From Macrostomum hystrix (Eukaryota > Platyhelminthes > Macrostomidae), in NCBI GenBank assembly GCA_950097015.1, contig CATNEN010000007.1, forward strand, positions 12,425,001 through 12,489,000: a DNA stretch of 64,000 nt, written 5' to 3'. The notes below the pieces were generated by a model that saw only the letters and a program-made list of their open reading frames with translations, searched no databases and had not been told where the DNA came from. Below are positions 1 through 11,233 of this stretch, one piece after another. Position numbers and translations under genes: made by a program. Within the stretch, counting starts at the first letter, position 1; the number at the start of each line of letters is the position of its first letter.

Positions 1-537
1 GCTGCTTCCGCACCGCTCTCAATTCCATTTGCGGCCTCAGAAAAAGCTCCTCTACACGCGCTTCCCCTTTTCCAGGAAACCATTCCAGGAAATCTGGCAG
101 GCTCCGCTAATAGCCACCTTGCAGCAGCAGCTGCGCCTTTCTAGGCCGGGCAAAGCGGACAACAGCAAAAGTACAAACATTTGCTCACCAACTTTTCTTT
201 CCTGAGAAAACGCAGCTGGACGTCCCGAGTTCGAGTCTGGTACTATCCCAGCAAGTCCAAGAAGCCACTGCTCAACTGCCCTGTGCTCTGCGCTCCTGAC
301 TCCAGTCCACCCCGGCTCTCCTGAGCTGCACGGGTCTTGTCTTCCCCCACAGCTCTCCAGGCGCTCTCGCCTCCCCAACTCCCAAATCCGACGTTTTGTC
401 GGCCTCCCATTGGCTCGCCGCTGCCAACCTACAAAAATAGGCCAGTAGAGGCCCGCGAATTGGAATAAGCCTCCCAAGTCCGCTTATTATAAGTTCCGTT
501 AACTTAGCCTCCTTAACTCGACAAACTCTCGCTAAGA
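1..537. other. Left flank, no gene recognised
   Basis: A 141-codon frame is open on the - strand at 52-477, but its translation has no recognisable domain and an atypical composition. I see no RNA gene and no repeat until the minisatellite starts near 538. Confidence 0.4.
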
Positions 538-1213
538 GGCTAGAGAGGGTGGGAGGGGAGGCTAGCGAGAGTGGGAAGGGGAGGCTAGCGAGAGTGGGAA
601 GGGGAGGCTAGCGAGAGTTGGAAGGGGAGGCTAGCGAGAGTTGGAAGGTGAGGCTAGCGAGAGTGGGAAGGGGAGGCTAGCGAAAGTTGGAAGGGGAGGC
701 TAGCGACAGTGGGAAGTGGAGGCTAGCGAGAGTGGGAAGGGGAGGCTAGCGAGAGTGGGAAGGGGAGGCTAGCGAGAGTTGGAAGGGGAGGCTAGCGAGA
801 GTTGGAAGTGGAAGCTAGCGAGAGTGGGAAGGGGAGGCTAGCGAGAGTTGGAAGTGGAAGCTAGCGAGAGTGGGAAGGGGAGGCTAGCGAAAGTGGGACG
901 GGGAGGCTAGCGAGAGTTGGAAGGGGAGGCTAGCGAAAGTGGGACGGGGAGGCTAGCGAGAGTTGGAAGGGGAGGCTAGCGAGAGTTGGAAGGGGAAGCT
1001 AGCGAGAGTGGGAAGGGGAGGCTAGCGAGAGTTGGAAGTGGAAGCTAGCGAGAGTGGGAAGGGGAGGCTAGCGAGAGTTGGAAGTGGAAGCTAGCGAGAG
1101 TGGGAAGGGGAGGCTAGCGAGAGTTGGAAGGGGAGGCTAGCGAGAGTTGGAAGGGGAGGCTAGCGAGAGTTGGAAGGGGAGGCAAGCGAGAGTGAGAAGG
1201 GGAGAAGGGGAGC
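538..1213. repeat. 23-bp minisatellite (GCTAGC-containing)
   Basis: About 29 head-to-tail copies of a 23-bp unit of the form GGCTAGCGAGAGTKGGAAGG plus a short GGA spacer. Units differ at a few sites (GTGGG/GTTGG, GGGG/GTGG, GAGAG/GAAAG). Several variants recur as runs, which points to block duplication. The strand is purine-rich. It does not look coding. Confidence 0.95.
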
Positions 1214-1270
1214 TGAGTTCACCCAGCAGCGAGCAGGTCAGGCAACTGAAGGAAAATTCCTGGGAAATAT

Positions 1271-1785
1271 GAGGCGGTGAATTCCTGGCGAAGATGAGGC
1301 GTTGAATTCCTGGCGAAGATGAGGCGGTGAATTCCTGGCGAAGATGAGGCGTTGAATTCCTGGCGAAGATGAGGCGGTGAATTCCTGGCGAAGATGAGGC
1401 GTTGAATTCCTGGCGAAGATGAGGCGGTGAATTCCTGGCGAAGATGAGGCGTTGAATTCCTGGCGAAGATGAGGCGGTGAATTCCTGGCGAAGATGAGGC
1501 GTTGAATTCCTGGCGAAGATGAGGCGGTGAATTCCTGGCGAAGATGAGGCGTTGAATTCCTGGCGAAGATGAGGCGGTGAATTCCTGGCGAAGATGAGGC
1601 GGTGAATTCCTGGCGAAGATGAGGCGGTGAATTCCTGGCGAAGATGAGGCGGTGAATTCCTGGCGAAGATGAGGCGGTGAATTCCTGGCGAAGATGAGGC
1701 GGTGAATTCCTGGCGAAGATGAGGCGGTGAATTCCTGGCGAAGATGAGGCGGTGAATTCCTGGCGAAGATGAGGCGGTGAAGGAT
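1271..1785. repeat. 25-bp minisatellite with dimeric higher order
   Basis: About 20 copies of a 25-bp unit built around GAATTCCTGGCGAAGATGAG. In the left two thirds the units alternate strictly between a GCGGT and a GCGTT ending, giving a 50-bp dimer. In the right third only GCGGT occurs. The long - strand reading frame here exists only because the repeat lacks stops. Confidence 0.95.
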
Positions 1786-3750
1786 TGCTTCACTTCCATT
1801 AGTATTGGCTCAATGGAAGGAAAATAGCTGGGCGAGCGTCTGGGCCAGCGCAGACTACAAATGATGGAGAGATCTGCCACGTACACCAGTAACACACTGA
1901 CCGCTAATCATTTGCTAACAACACTCACACGCACACACAACAATCTCTGCTCGAAGCAAGAACATGCGTTAGCCGCGCAGGCAGGGTCGGCCGCCCAGTG
2001 CATTGTGAGAAACTGGCTGGCCCGCATCCCACGGGTTCGGGTGACTGATGGCAGCGCTGCTTCGGCAGCCGCAGACAGGCAGGGCGGAGCCGCTGCTGGT
2101 CTGAAGCAAAGTGCGAATCCCCACCGCGCGCAGGCGGAGGGGAGGAGCCGTCCGCGGCAGCTGATGGTGTTCCCGGCGCTGATGGCGAGTGATTGGGTCC
2201 CGCACTGGTGCTGGAGGGCGCAGCTGAAAGTGCAAAACGGACAGGCCGCATGGAGTAAATCCATTTTGCTGCGGGGATGAGGCCGCGTAGAGGCTGGGCG
2301 GGGCTCATGCCCGGCTGGCTCCCAACAGCCGGCCGGAGGTCGGGAAGAAATCGAGGATGGCGAGACGCGCTTCTTTGTAGGGAGAGGAATCCAATTTCCC
2401 GGCGAGGCGCTAGTGGGCGAGGCGTCACGGGGCCCTGGGGCTTAATTAATTTCCCAATCATTCCGCTCAACTCGCCGAGTTCTGAGCCGGCAGCTTCAGT
2501 GGTTCCGCTGATCAGCGCTAACGACGGCCGCAGAACTGCTGGCGTCTTCCGCTTCGCTGCTCCCGCGTCAAAGCAGCTCGGTCCGCAGCTTTCAAACGCA
2601 TTTCCACCCTCCAGATGACGTCTCCACCTCGATTTTAAAGTACAATCGGTGTCGCGGGCCACGATTAGCTCAGCGGCCACCCAGACAGCTGCTATGGAAA
2701 AGCCCATTGTCAGTGACTGCAGGCAGGGGAAGGCATTTTCAAACTGGTTGATCCAAGAGACGACATTCTCAGAGAGTCTCACACGCTGTACTCAAGTGTA
2801 TATTTGAGCAGCGCCTCTGTTTGTGGGTCCAGGTGTAGCTGCTGCTGCTGCTGCTGCTCACTGTGTGTCAGACCGGCCCAGCTGCTCAGCAGTCAAGGCT
2901 GAAAAGGCATCGCTGAGCAGTGAATTCAACCAGGCAATAAATCAATCACGCGGCACCTCACAAATGTAAGAAAATGACCAGCGATCAATTCTGGTGCAGC
3001 CTTCCATTAGCGAGCTTCTTTGACTGCGGCCTCCCCCCTGCGTGGCGCATCAGAAAGACTCTGACGGGGTCCGGGATGTTCAGTGTCGCAGCAGCTGCTC
3101 TGAGATCGAACGCCTGTCGCTAAAAATAGCCGCCCCCTCCCCCGATCGCATCGGCGAGCTCAGACTATGCTCACACAGACGGGCTCAGATATGGAGTCAC
3201 TGCTCAAGGTGGACAAGGGACAGGTAGGGCGCCCCGACTGCTCTGCAGCTGGGAAGTGGAGTCCAGGGACTCAAGACGGTGGGCCCCTGCCAGACAAAGC
3301 CTGAGTGGGGTTGAGGCTCTCTTCCCATTCCAGGAAGGACTTTCTCGCGCGGCCGAGTGCGGGAGGCAGCGAGAGTGACAGGAACAGCGGGGAGGCCGCG
3401 CCGCCTCAAGCCTCTCCTGGGGGTGCGGGTGAGGGATTGGAATCCCCAAATGACTTTGGGCTTGCCGCTTCCAACTCACACAGCACACTGTCGCGCGGGC
3501 GCTCTTGACAAGTTGCGACTCAAGCTGAGAGAGGAGAGGAACCGCCCCCCGCCCGGTCTAGGCTGGCCGGTGCACCGCGAAGGATTTGAGACTGCGGGTC
3601 GCAATCACAACTGCTGGGCCCCGCGCTGAGTGACTCCGAGCTCTCTGAATTTCTGATCAGGCGGACCGCAACTGGCGGACCTGCGAAATCTGCTTTTGCT
3701 GGACTTGCTGTGGGACTTTGCTGGACTCGATTCTCACAGAAAATTTTCCG
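1786..3750. other. GC-rich intergenic region, no supported gene
   Basis: Several overlapping frames of 60-285 codons are open on both strands here, as expected in GC-rich DNA. None shows a known domain, a consistent codon pattern or a clear splice structure. The only distinct element is a short CTG run near 2838-2858. Confidence 0.45.
2838..2858. repeat. (CTG)n microsatellite
   Basis: Seven uninterrupted GCT/CTG triplets lie in non-coding sequence. No open frame with homology runs through them. Confidence 0.8.
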
Positions 3751-3960
3751 TCAGGTTTCAGTCATGTCAGTCAGTTTCAGTCTTGTCAGTCAGGTTTCAG
3801 TCTTGTCCGTCAGGTTTCAGTCATGTCAGTCAGGATTCAGTCATATCAGTCAGGTTTCAGTCATGTCAGTCAGGATTCAGTCATGTCAATCAGGATTCAG
3901 TCATGTCAGTCAGGGTTCAGTCAGGATTCAGTCATGTCAGTCAGGATTCAGTCATATAAA
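3751..3960. repeat. 20-bp minisatellite
   Basis: About ten copies of a 20-bp unit of the type CAGGTTTCAGTCATGTCAGT. Units vary at GGTTT/GGATT and ATGTC/ATATC and there is one shortened copy. All three + frames stay largely open through it, which is a property of the repeat and not a sign of coding. Confidence 0.9.
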
Positions 3961-4774
3961 TCTGACTGAACAGTACAGCACAGAGCAGTTTGTGTTTGAG
4001 TTTTAGTGCTGAAGAGGGCTTGCAGTCTGCCCGATTCCTTGACTTTCTGCTGAGCAGTGCCACCCTCTGCTGGCAAATATCTACGCGCATCTCCGTCAGC
4101 AACCCTGGGGTCCGTCGGGCGTCCCTTGCCTCCCTGAGCCGTCTCCGCTTCCGCACTGAAACGGCTCGCGTCAATCAGGAAGGTCGGCACAGGCCCGCAC
4201 GCCCAGAGGTTAATGAGAATGTGGCATTTCACCTGGCAAGGCAGGAGTGAGTTCACCATGGCCATTGTTGCGGCTTCCGGCACTGGCTGTGTGCCTTGCC
4301 GCTTCGCTCCCTCCTGAGTTTCTCATAAGCAGTTCAGGTTGGCGAAGGCCGATCTGAGTCCCAGGATAAGGGAAGTCGGGCGGCAAAATCTGGCAACGCG
4401 GAGCTTAAGGAAGAAAGAGGTGATGCCTGCTCAAGGCATGCGCAAATCAAACTGTTAATAGCCACCGCTATCATGGCTCTCAAACCCAGGGCGGTGGGGC
4501 ATTGCACCGATCGCATCTGCCAAAAAAATGTGCCATGAAGCTGGCATTAAAATCCACTTTTCATTCAAGCAGTAGACTGAGGATTCTGCTGTTCCCTCAT
4601 ACCCAGATCCCAGTGTGGATTCAGCAGAACATAAAATGCTCCGTGGACATTCCAGCAAGCTGCTGTCAGTAGACTATTGAGGATTGCTTATCAGACTTTG
4701 TGGGCACTTTTCGAACAAGAATTCGTCTAAGCAAGGTGTCAATAATAATTATATAGAAAAGATGAAATTTGATA
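3961..4774. other. Intergenic, nothing recognised
   Basis: Short frames only, with no domain, RNA gene or repeat that I can name. AT content rises towards the right, where the tail of the first SINE begins. Confidence 0.4.
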
Positions 4775-5116
4775 TAGTAATATATTTGCAGTAGGGCTGC
4801 GGGCACTGGCGCATTATTTAGTGACACTAGACCCGAAGCCAGCGAGGGCAGCCCATTCAGCTGATTCCTGAGCACACACAGATACCGTACGCAGGCTCAC
4901 ACTCACACAGGTGTGCGCATCTGCCTGAATTTCTCTTCATCAGGCAGTGTACACTCTCAGTTTGCCTCGTGGTTGGCCCTCAAGAGCGTAAATTGCACAA
5001 CAAGCCCGAGCCTTCTCTCTGCGGATGCGCCCCAAATGAATGTGGTTTCCACGCGGATTCGAGCTCACGGACAGTCGAGCAAGAGTCAGCCGCTCCCGCC
5101 GTGATCAACCCGACCT
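4775..5116 (-). mobile_element. tRNA-derived SINE, copy 1 (diverged)
   Basis: This copy shares its whole body with the sequences at 11234-11601 and 50801-51130. Read on the - strand, the tRNA-like head is at the right end; its B-box-like GAGCTCGAATCC is clear and its A box is decayed. The middle holds the shared block complementary to GCAGTGTACACT, and the 3' end is an AT-rich TAATATAT tail at the left. It is the oldest-looking of the three copies, and I could not find a target-site duplication, so the ends are approximate. Confidence 0.75.
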
Positions 5117-5885
5117 TGACTGAGATGGCTGGACAGCCAGATCACGTGCCTCGCCAGCCGATCGGTGATTGGTTTGGAGGGCAGTGGGGTGGGTGCGGGA
5201 AAGGAAATTATTTATTGTGGGTGCGCGATTACACAACCTGAGTTATCATCAAGATAGAAAAGAAGGGAGGGAGGTGGGTGGATGTGCGATCTAAAAAGAA
5301 GGGATAATTTATGAATAAATGAGACAAAAAAGATGATTTACGATCGGATAATATTTTGACAGGTCAAGAGGTCACACAGGGTGTCATCGGGGAAAGGAAG
5401 GGAAGGGACGAGGGAAGGGCATGGGACTATTCTAAAAATATTATTAAACCCTCAAGTCGCTGCTACCTCATACATTAAAAAGCAGAAACCAAATTTCAAT
5501 GTTCAGCTAATTCACAATGGTGCGGGCTATTTCCTCAAGGGATTCTAATTGAAGGCATAAACCATATCAGTGTACTCGCATCTCCTAGTAATCTCCATGC
5601 TTTGCTCATTCACTTAGGATATTCTGCCCCTGATCTGCCCTTTGGCTGTACAGTTAGCGCTTGTTCTCTTTTTTAAGTACTCGTATTTATGCGTGTGTGA
5701 CGGACCGAAACGCGTTTGAATCTACTAAACAATCTACAATGTTATGTTTATTTTTTCATGAATCTAAATGACCTAATTTAGCTTGTTGAAACGCTTTTCA
5801 CCCATCCGAAAAAATATTATGATAAACTTGACAAGAAACTTTGAAAGTAAACATGACATATTTGAATAATTACTGCAAAGTATTG
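5117..5885. other. AT-leaning intergenic spacer
   Basis: No coding signal, RNA gene or tandem repeat seen. It separates the SINE from the gypsy relic. Confidence 0.4.
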
Positions 5886-5989
5886 TTACAAGCTTGGCAA
5901 GTTTGGGATGTTGATTTTGAATTTAAAGTTACTTTCAAGTACAGATACCAAATATAGCAGGTTTTCTTGCCGCCTGCTACCTTCTGCCG

Positions 5990-7186
5990 ACACTAACCGA
6001 AAGACTTGAACTCGTACTGACCACAGAGGCCAACACGAGCCTCGGACGTGACATCGCTGGGCACGTCGAAACGGGTGATTCAACCGGCGATGAAGGCGGA
6101 CGCGCAGGAGGCAGCGTAAGTGTCGGCCTCCGGCCAGCGAGAGAACCTGTCGACGACGGTTAGCAGGTGCGTGAAACCGTGGGACTGCAACAGCGGTCCG
6201 ACAAGGTCAATGTGGACGTGCGCGAAACGACTACTGGGCACCGGGATGCTGGCGGGCGGGGCGATCACGTGGCGCTGCACCTTGGCCGTCTGGAGGGCGA
6301 TGCAGCTGCGAGTCCATTGGCCGACGTCTCTGTTGATGCCCGGCCACACGAAATTCTGGGACACTAGGCGCCGTGTACTGCGTACGGACGGTTGCGCCAG
6401 GCTGTGGACGGCATTAAAAACGCCGCGGTGGAAGTCGGCGGGCACCAGCTGGCGTGGGCGGCCGGTCACGGTGTCGCAGATGACCCCCAGGCCGGGACGC
6501 AGCGCCACGCGTTCGAACCGCAGGCCGGTGCCGGCAAGCGCGGGATCGTCGACCCTCTGGGCGCGTGCCATGGCCGCGTAGTCGATGCCGGGAGCAGCGG
6601 GGGATCGGCCACCAGATTGTCCTTGCCCGCCACGTGCCGGATGTCGGTGGTGAACTGCAACACGTATGCGAGATGCTGCTGCTTGCGCGCTGACCAGGGG
6701 TCCGATAACTTGGCCATGGCCGCGACCAGGGGTTTGTGGTCGGTGTAGGCGGTGAAGATGCGGCCTTCCAAAAAGTAGCGGAAATCCCGCATGGCCAGAT
6801 AAGTGCGAGTAACTCACGGTCGAAGGCGCTGTACTTTCGTTCAGCAGGTCGCAGTTGGCGGCTAAAGAAAGCCGCCGGGCCTCGCCGGCACGCTGCTCCA
6901 GGACCGCCTTGATGGCGGGCGGGCGGTGCAAATCGGACGATGGCTTCGACTTTGTCTGGTAGCGGCACGGCGCCCCGGCTGTTGATGCAGTGGCCCAGAA
7001 AGTCGATTTCGCTGCGGCCAAACTGGCACTTGGCGGGATTGACGAGGAGGCCGTTGTCTGCCAGGAGCTGAAACAGCGTGCGCAGGTGCTCCAGATGCCG
7101 CTGCTCGCCACTAGGAAATCGTCAATATAGGCGAACACGAAGTGCAGGCCCTGGCAGACCGTGTCAATCAGCCTTTTGTGGCGAGC
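5990..7186 (-). pseudogene. Ty3/gypsy pol relic (RT, RNase H, integrase)
   Basis: Read leftwards, the order is the end of a reverse transcriptase with the YIDD active-site box (about 7120-7140), then RNase H pieces (FDRELLALIW and YTDHKPL, about 6720-6840), then the integrase zinc-binding and core start (FVWPGI and HIDLVGPL, about 6180-6380). The pieces lie in different frames, so at least two frameshifts are present. A stop codon falls inside the integrase near 6082, and homology fades near 6030 before the later catalytic residues. Gag, protease and both LTRs are absent. The right end is cut off sharply where the 30-bp satellite begins. It is dead and cannot make a protein. Confidence 0.85.
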
Positions 7187-7935
7187 ACATATTTTTACAT
7201 GTGTTTACAGATGAGTTCATATGTTTACATGAGTTCATTTGTTTACATGTGTTTACAGATGAGTTCATATTTTTACACGTGTTTACAGATGAGTTCATAT
7301 GTTTACATGTGTTTACAGATGAGTTCATATTTTTACACGTGTTTACAGATGAGTTCATATGTTTACATGTGTTTACAGATGAGTTCATATGTTTACATGT
7401 GTTTACAGATGAGTTCATATGTTTACATGTGTTTACAGATGAGTTACTATGTTTACATGTGTTTACAGATGAGTTACTATGTTTACATGTGCTTACAGAT
7501 GAGTTACTATGTTTACATGTGTTTACAGATGAGTTCATATGTTTACATGTGTTTACAGATGAGTTACTATGTTTACATGTGTTTACAGATGAGTTACTAT
7601 GTTTACATGTGTTTACAGATGAGTTCATATGTTTACATGTGTTTACAGATGAGTTACTATGTTTACATGTGTTTACAGATGAGTTCATATGTTTACATGT
7701 GTTTACAGATGAGTTACTATGTTTACATGTGTTTACAGATGAGTTCATATGTTTACATGTGTTTACAGATGAGTTACTATGTTTACATGTGTTTACAGAT
7801 GAGTTCATATGTTTACATGTGTTTACAGATGAGTTACTATGTTTACATGTGTTTACAGATGAGTTCATATGTTTACATGTGTTTACAGATGAGTTACTAT
7901 GTTTACATGTGCTTACAGATGAGTTTATGTTTGCA
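7187..7935. repeat. 30-bp minisatellite, partly 60-bp dimeric
   Basis: About 25 copies of a 30-bp unit made of GTTTACATGTGTTTACAGAT plus GAGTTCATAT or GAGTTACTAT. Over the right half the two endings alternate regularly, forming a 60-bp higher-order unit. Because 30 is a multiple of three, several frames stay open on both strands (a translated ICLHVFTDEF-type decapeptide). I read this as a repeat artefact. Confidence 0.95.
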
Positions 7936-8208
7936 AAAGTGAAATAAACTTTAGTGTATACTATTGATGCTTTTTTTCTTGCTTTAGAGTTTCTTTATTT
8001 TCTGCTTGCTAAGCACTTTCATAATAACAAAGGAAAATGATTAAAGCTTCCGACTCTTACTCAAGAGGCCGCCTAAAATTGAAATCTCACCCCAGAGTAG
8101 CTCTGCTCTTCAGCAAGACTACTCAAGACTCAACAATTTTCCTCTAATTGCTGTAATTATGTATCTCCCAGCTATATTATGGGTTAAACAATTCTGTAAA
8201 ATGAGTAC

Positions 8209-8400
8209 CAGCCTGCTACCCACCACACATTCACCCACAGCAGCCTGCTACCCACCACACATTCACCCACAGCAGCCTGCTACCCAACACACATTCACCC
8301 ACAGCAGCCTGCTACCCAACACACATTCACCCACAGCAGCCTGCTACCCAACACACATTCACCCACAGCAGCCTGCTACCCAACACACATTCACCCACTC
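8209..8400. repeat. 32-bp minisatellite
   Basis: Six copies of a 32-bp unit containing CAGCCTGCTACCCAACACAC. It lies just upstream of the first MS4A-like exon, probably in its intron or 5' flank. Confidence 0.9.
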
Positions 8401-8448
8401 CATTCCATGGTTCTTTAGCAGTCAAGGTAAATTGCTTTTATCTTGCAG

Positions 8449-9342
8449 CAGCAGCCAGAGGTACAGCCAAGCCAGGTGGTGACTTCCACACCACAGGTGG
8501 TGGCAGTGACGTCGACGCCAACGCCGGCTCCTGGGAGCTACGCGAGCCGCGTTCCGGCCTGGGTGCTGCGTGGCCACCGCATCATGGGCATCATGCAGCT
8601 GCTGCTCGGAGTGCTGGTCATCTTAGTCAACATAATCGGCCTCGTCGTCATCAGCATATCCAGCATGCTCTTTGGCGGCTTCTGGTGCGGTCCGTTCTTT
8701 ATTGCTGCTGGCATCGCCGGCATCATGGCGGGCCGCCCGCTCGGCAGCTGCACCCTGGGCTGCGTGGTCACCTGTCTGGTGTTCTCCATCTTCTCCTCCA
8801 CAATCGCCTTCTCGGCCATGATCACTGGGGCTATATTCGCTTCCAGGGACGCTGCCGCCATCGTCTGCGTGCTGCTCCTAGCCTTCGAGTCCGTGTTGGC
8901 CATCGTGCACTCCGCCTACGCCTGCCGCGCCTCCTGCTGCTGCGTGGCATCGGCTGCTACCAGCTACCAGCACCAGCAACAGCAGGTGTTCCTGGCCGGC
9001 CAGCCCGGGCCCTACACTGGCCAGCTGGTGGCCTATCCCGGCCAGCAAGTCATCTTCTTCACAGGTGGTGGCGGACACCCGCCGCCACCCGGATATCCTG
9101 TGTCCCAAGCTGGTTATCCGGCTGCTCAGGCTGATTATCCGGGTGCTCAGGCTGGTTATCCGGGTGCTCAGGCTGGATACCCGGGTCCTCAGGCCGGATA
9201 CCCGGGTCCTCAGGCCGGATTCCCGGGTCCTCAGGCCGGATACCCGGGTCCTCAGGCCGGATACCCGGGTCCTCAGGTCGGATACCCGGGTCCTCAGGCC
9301 GGAAAAAGTTCAGGAGATCCATCGGATTTGCCAACGGACTGA
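8449..9342 (+). CDS. MS4A/CD20-like four-pass membrane protein, large 3' exon
   Basis: The exon begins after a good 3' splice site (pyrimidine-rich tract ending TTGCAG at 8448) and stays open to TGA at 9340-9342. The encoding exon or exons for the N terminus were not found. The protein has a Pro/Thr-rich N terminus, then four hydrophobic segments at about residues 47-70, 76-97, 103-131 and 136-161. A short loop AGRP follows segment 2, and a Cys cluster (CRASCCC) follows segment 4. This layout matches the MS4A family, whose members sit in the plasma membrane and often modulate signalling or channels. The C-terminal third is Gln/Gly/Pro-rich and ends in about eight YPGPQAG-type heptapeptides, which are unusual for MS4A. 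The family call rests on topology and segment 2-4 resemblance, so another tetraspan family is possible. Confidence 0.65.
   Translation, partial: QQPEVQPSQVVTSTPQVVAVTSTPTPAPGSYASRVPAWVLRGHRIMGIMQLLLGVLVILVNIIGLVVISISSMLFGGFWCGPFFIAAGIAGIMAGRPLGSCTLGCVVTCLVFSIFSSTIAFSAMITGAIFASRDAAAIVCVLLLAFESVLAIVHSAYACRASCCCVASAATSYQHQQQQVFLAGQPGPYTGQLVAYPGQQVIFFTGGGGHPPPPGYPVSQAGYPAAQADYPGAQAGYPGAQAGYPGPQAGYPGPQAGFPGPQAGYPGPQAGYPGPQVGYPGPQAGKSSGDPSDLPTD
9112..9305 (+). repeat. 21-bp coding repeat (YPGPQAG heptads)
   Basis: In-frame tandem copies of a 21-bp unit encode Tyr-Pro-Gly-Pro-Gln-Ala-Gly heptads, with earlier copies reading YPGAQAG and YPAAQAD. The decay towards the 5' side suggests expansion from the 3' side. 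This is the only array in the window that is clearly part of a protein. Confidence 0.85.
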
Positions 9343-9590
9343 ATGCGCGACACTCACTATGAGTGGAAACTGTCGGCTGACTGATATTTTACAACTGTTT
9401 CAGCTTCTTGTCACAGATAATTACGTAGTTTAGGAGAAACCAGTTGGTTTAGAGTTTGGCTGAGTCTTGTGACAAGAAGCTTTCTGAACATACCTGCACT
9501 GTTCCTTCTGCTATTAGAGCCAAATTTTTCAGATCTCTTCTATAAGAATCTCTAACATATGCAGCTTGTTTTATGCTTACAGAATTTTGT

Positions 9591-10100
9591 TTACAGTTTT
9601 ACCTGTTCTAACTCTATCTGTAAGTACTTGCCGGACTGGCAGTTCTAACATATTTTACAGTTGAACTACCAAGGGGGGGATTCCCCCAGTTTTTTACAGT
9701 TTTACCTGTTCTAACTCTATCTGTAAGTACTTGCCGGACTGGCAGTTCTAACATATTTTACAGTTGAACTACCAAGGGGGGAATTCCCCCAGTTTTTTTA
9801 CAGTTTTACCTGTTCTAACTCTATCTGTAAGTACTTGCCGGACTGGCAGTTCTAACATATTTTACAGTTGAACTACCAAGGGGGGGAATTCCCCCAGTTT
9901 TTTACAGTTTTACCTGTTCTAACTCTATCTGTAAGTACTTGCCGGACTGGCAGTTCTAACATATTTTACAGTTGAACTACCAAGGGGGGGAATTCCCCCA
10001 GTTTTTACAGTTTTACCTGTTTTAACTCTATCTGTAAGTACTTGCCGGACTGGCAGTTCTAACATATTTTAACAGTAGAACTACCTAGGGGGAATTCCCT
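9591..10100. repeat. 103-104-bp tandem repeat with G/C palindrome
   Basis: Five copies at spacings of 103, 104, 104 and 103 bp. Each starts TTACAGTTTTACCTGTT and ends in an inverted repeat, GGGGGAATTCCCCC in most copies (the first reads GATTCCCCC). The fifth copy is decayed. The array lies in the 3' flank of the first MS4A-like gene, possibly in its 3' UTR. Confidence 0.9.
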
Positions 10101-11028
10101 TAATTTTTCCACCTGTTTTTTGTGCTGCACCTGAACTGAGCAAAGCAAGCACATGAAACTCTAGAACTTGGGCCAAATTTTTGTTGCGCATCTTCTGAAA
10201 TAAGAATCAAGTCGCAGCTATTCAGACCGTCGAGATATTCAATAGCTCTGTCCGAAGGTCGGATTTTTCCCATATGCACTAGTGTATTTCATACACCACT
10301 ATACATGAATTAGCACTGCGCCTCAGTGCGGCCTCGCCAAGCCTTTAAAATTGATCAGCATGTCACCCGAATGTGACTTCATCATCTCCGTGTTCGGTGG
10401 TCACCTATCTAGACGGACTGCTGGATGTTCAAGGGCTACAACAGGTGGAACTTGGCCACTACGGACACCCAGACGCGAATTTCACAACTTTCACTGACCA
10501 AGCCTAAATAGCAGCTCAACCACAGGACACCCTCGCCTAGTCTCCCCTTTGTATAAAAACGGGCGGCAAGATGGCTTGGTAGTTCTACTGTTGACATGAA
10601 TCACCTTCTCTATAAATAGGATATTTAATTCTGCAGACTGCTAAAGTGTTTACCAATGTACTCGGTGTGCAGTCTGCAGACTGATTTTGTTTCCTATCGA
10701 CTGCACCCTCATCCCAGCTTTAAGCAAGTATTTATTTGTTTTGCGAGCTATCTCAGACGCCCCTGTGTGGCAGATATCGCGCACCGCATCCTACTCTATA
10801 ATATTTTCAGTCAACCCACCTGCCTAATCTCCATTTCTTATTCCGGTCTTTGCTCTGCTTGTTACTCCAGACAGGCTGTGACTTTACCTGTGCAAACATT
10901 TACTGTTCAGCCGCTATTTTCATAGAACAACAGCCCTACAAATTCACTAAAACATTGCTGGAATGCTCCAGCTGAGATACTCGCATTTTCTCATTTACTT
11001 AATTGAAATCAAGAACAGAATTAAAGGC
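10101..11028. other. Spacer between the MS4A-like genes
   Basis: No open frame with a recognisable product. It may hold 5' exons or introns of the downstream MS4A-like gene, but I could not assign any exon. Confidence 0.35.
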
Positions 11029-11190
11029 TTACAATGTCTGCAGGAAATAATGGTCTGATTGCATGCTCACAATGTCTGCAGGAACTCAGGGTGCAATTGA
11101 ATGCTCACAATGTCTGCAGGAACTCATGGTTTAATTGCATGCTCACGATGTCTTTAGGAACTCAGTGTGAATTCGCGTGCTCAGAATATC
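11029..11190. repeat. Diverged ~41-bp tandem repeat
   Basis: Four imperfect copies built on GCTCACAATGTCTGCAGGAA followed by a variable 20-bp part. Divergence between copies is much higher than in the other arrays, so it is old or not being homogenised. Confidence 0.8.
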
Positions 11191-11233
11191 TCAATTAACC
11201 CAGTACGAGGTACAAGTGCACTGACCCCTTGCA

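Noticed and set aside
222-240. Box-B-like GAGTTCGAGTCTGG suggesting a tRNA or SINE
   Set aside because: No A box at the right distance and no cloverleaf found around it.
1137-1895. 252-codon - strand frame with peptide repeats
   Set aside because: Produced by the 25-bp minisatellite and its flank; no homology.
1925-2782. 285-codon - strand frame overlapping several others
   Set aside because: It overlaps open frames on both strands in GC-rich DNA, has no domain and shows no codon-position pattern that I can see.
3718-4006. Overlapping Ser/Val/Gln-rich repeat frames on the + strand
   Set aside because: They are translations of the 20-bp minisatellite in three frames at once.
7078-7947. Long frames on both strands encoding decapeptide repeats
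   Set aside because: The 30-bp unit is a multiple of three and lacks stops in several frames. There is no start context, splice structure or homology.
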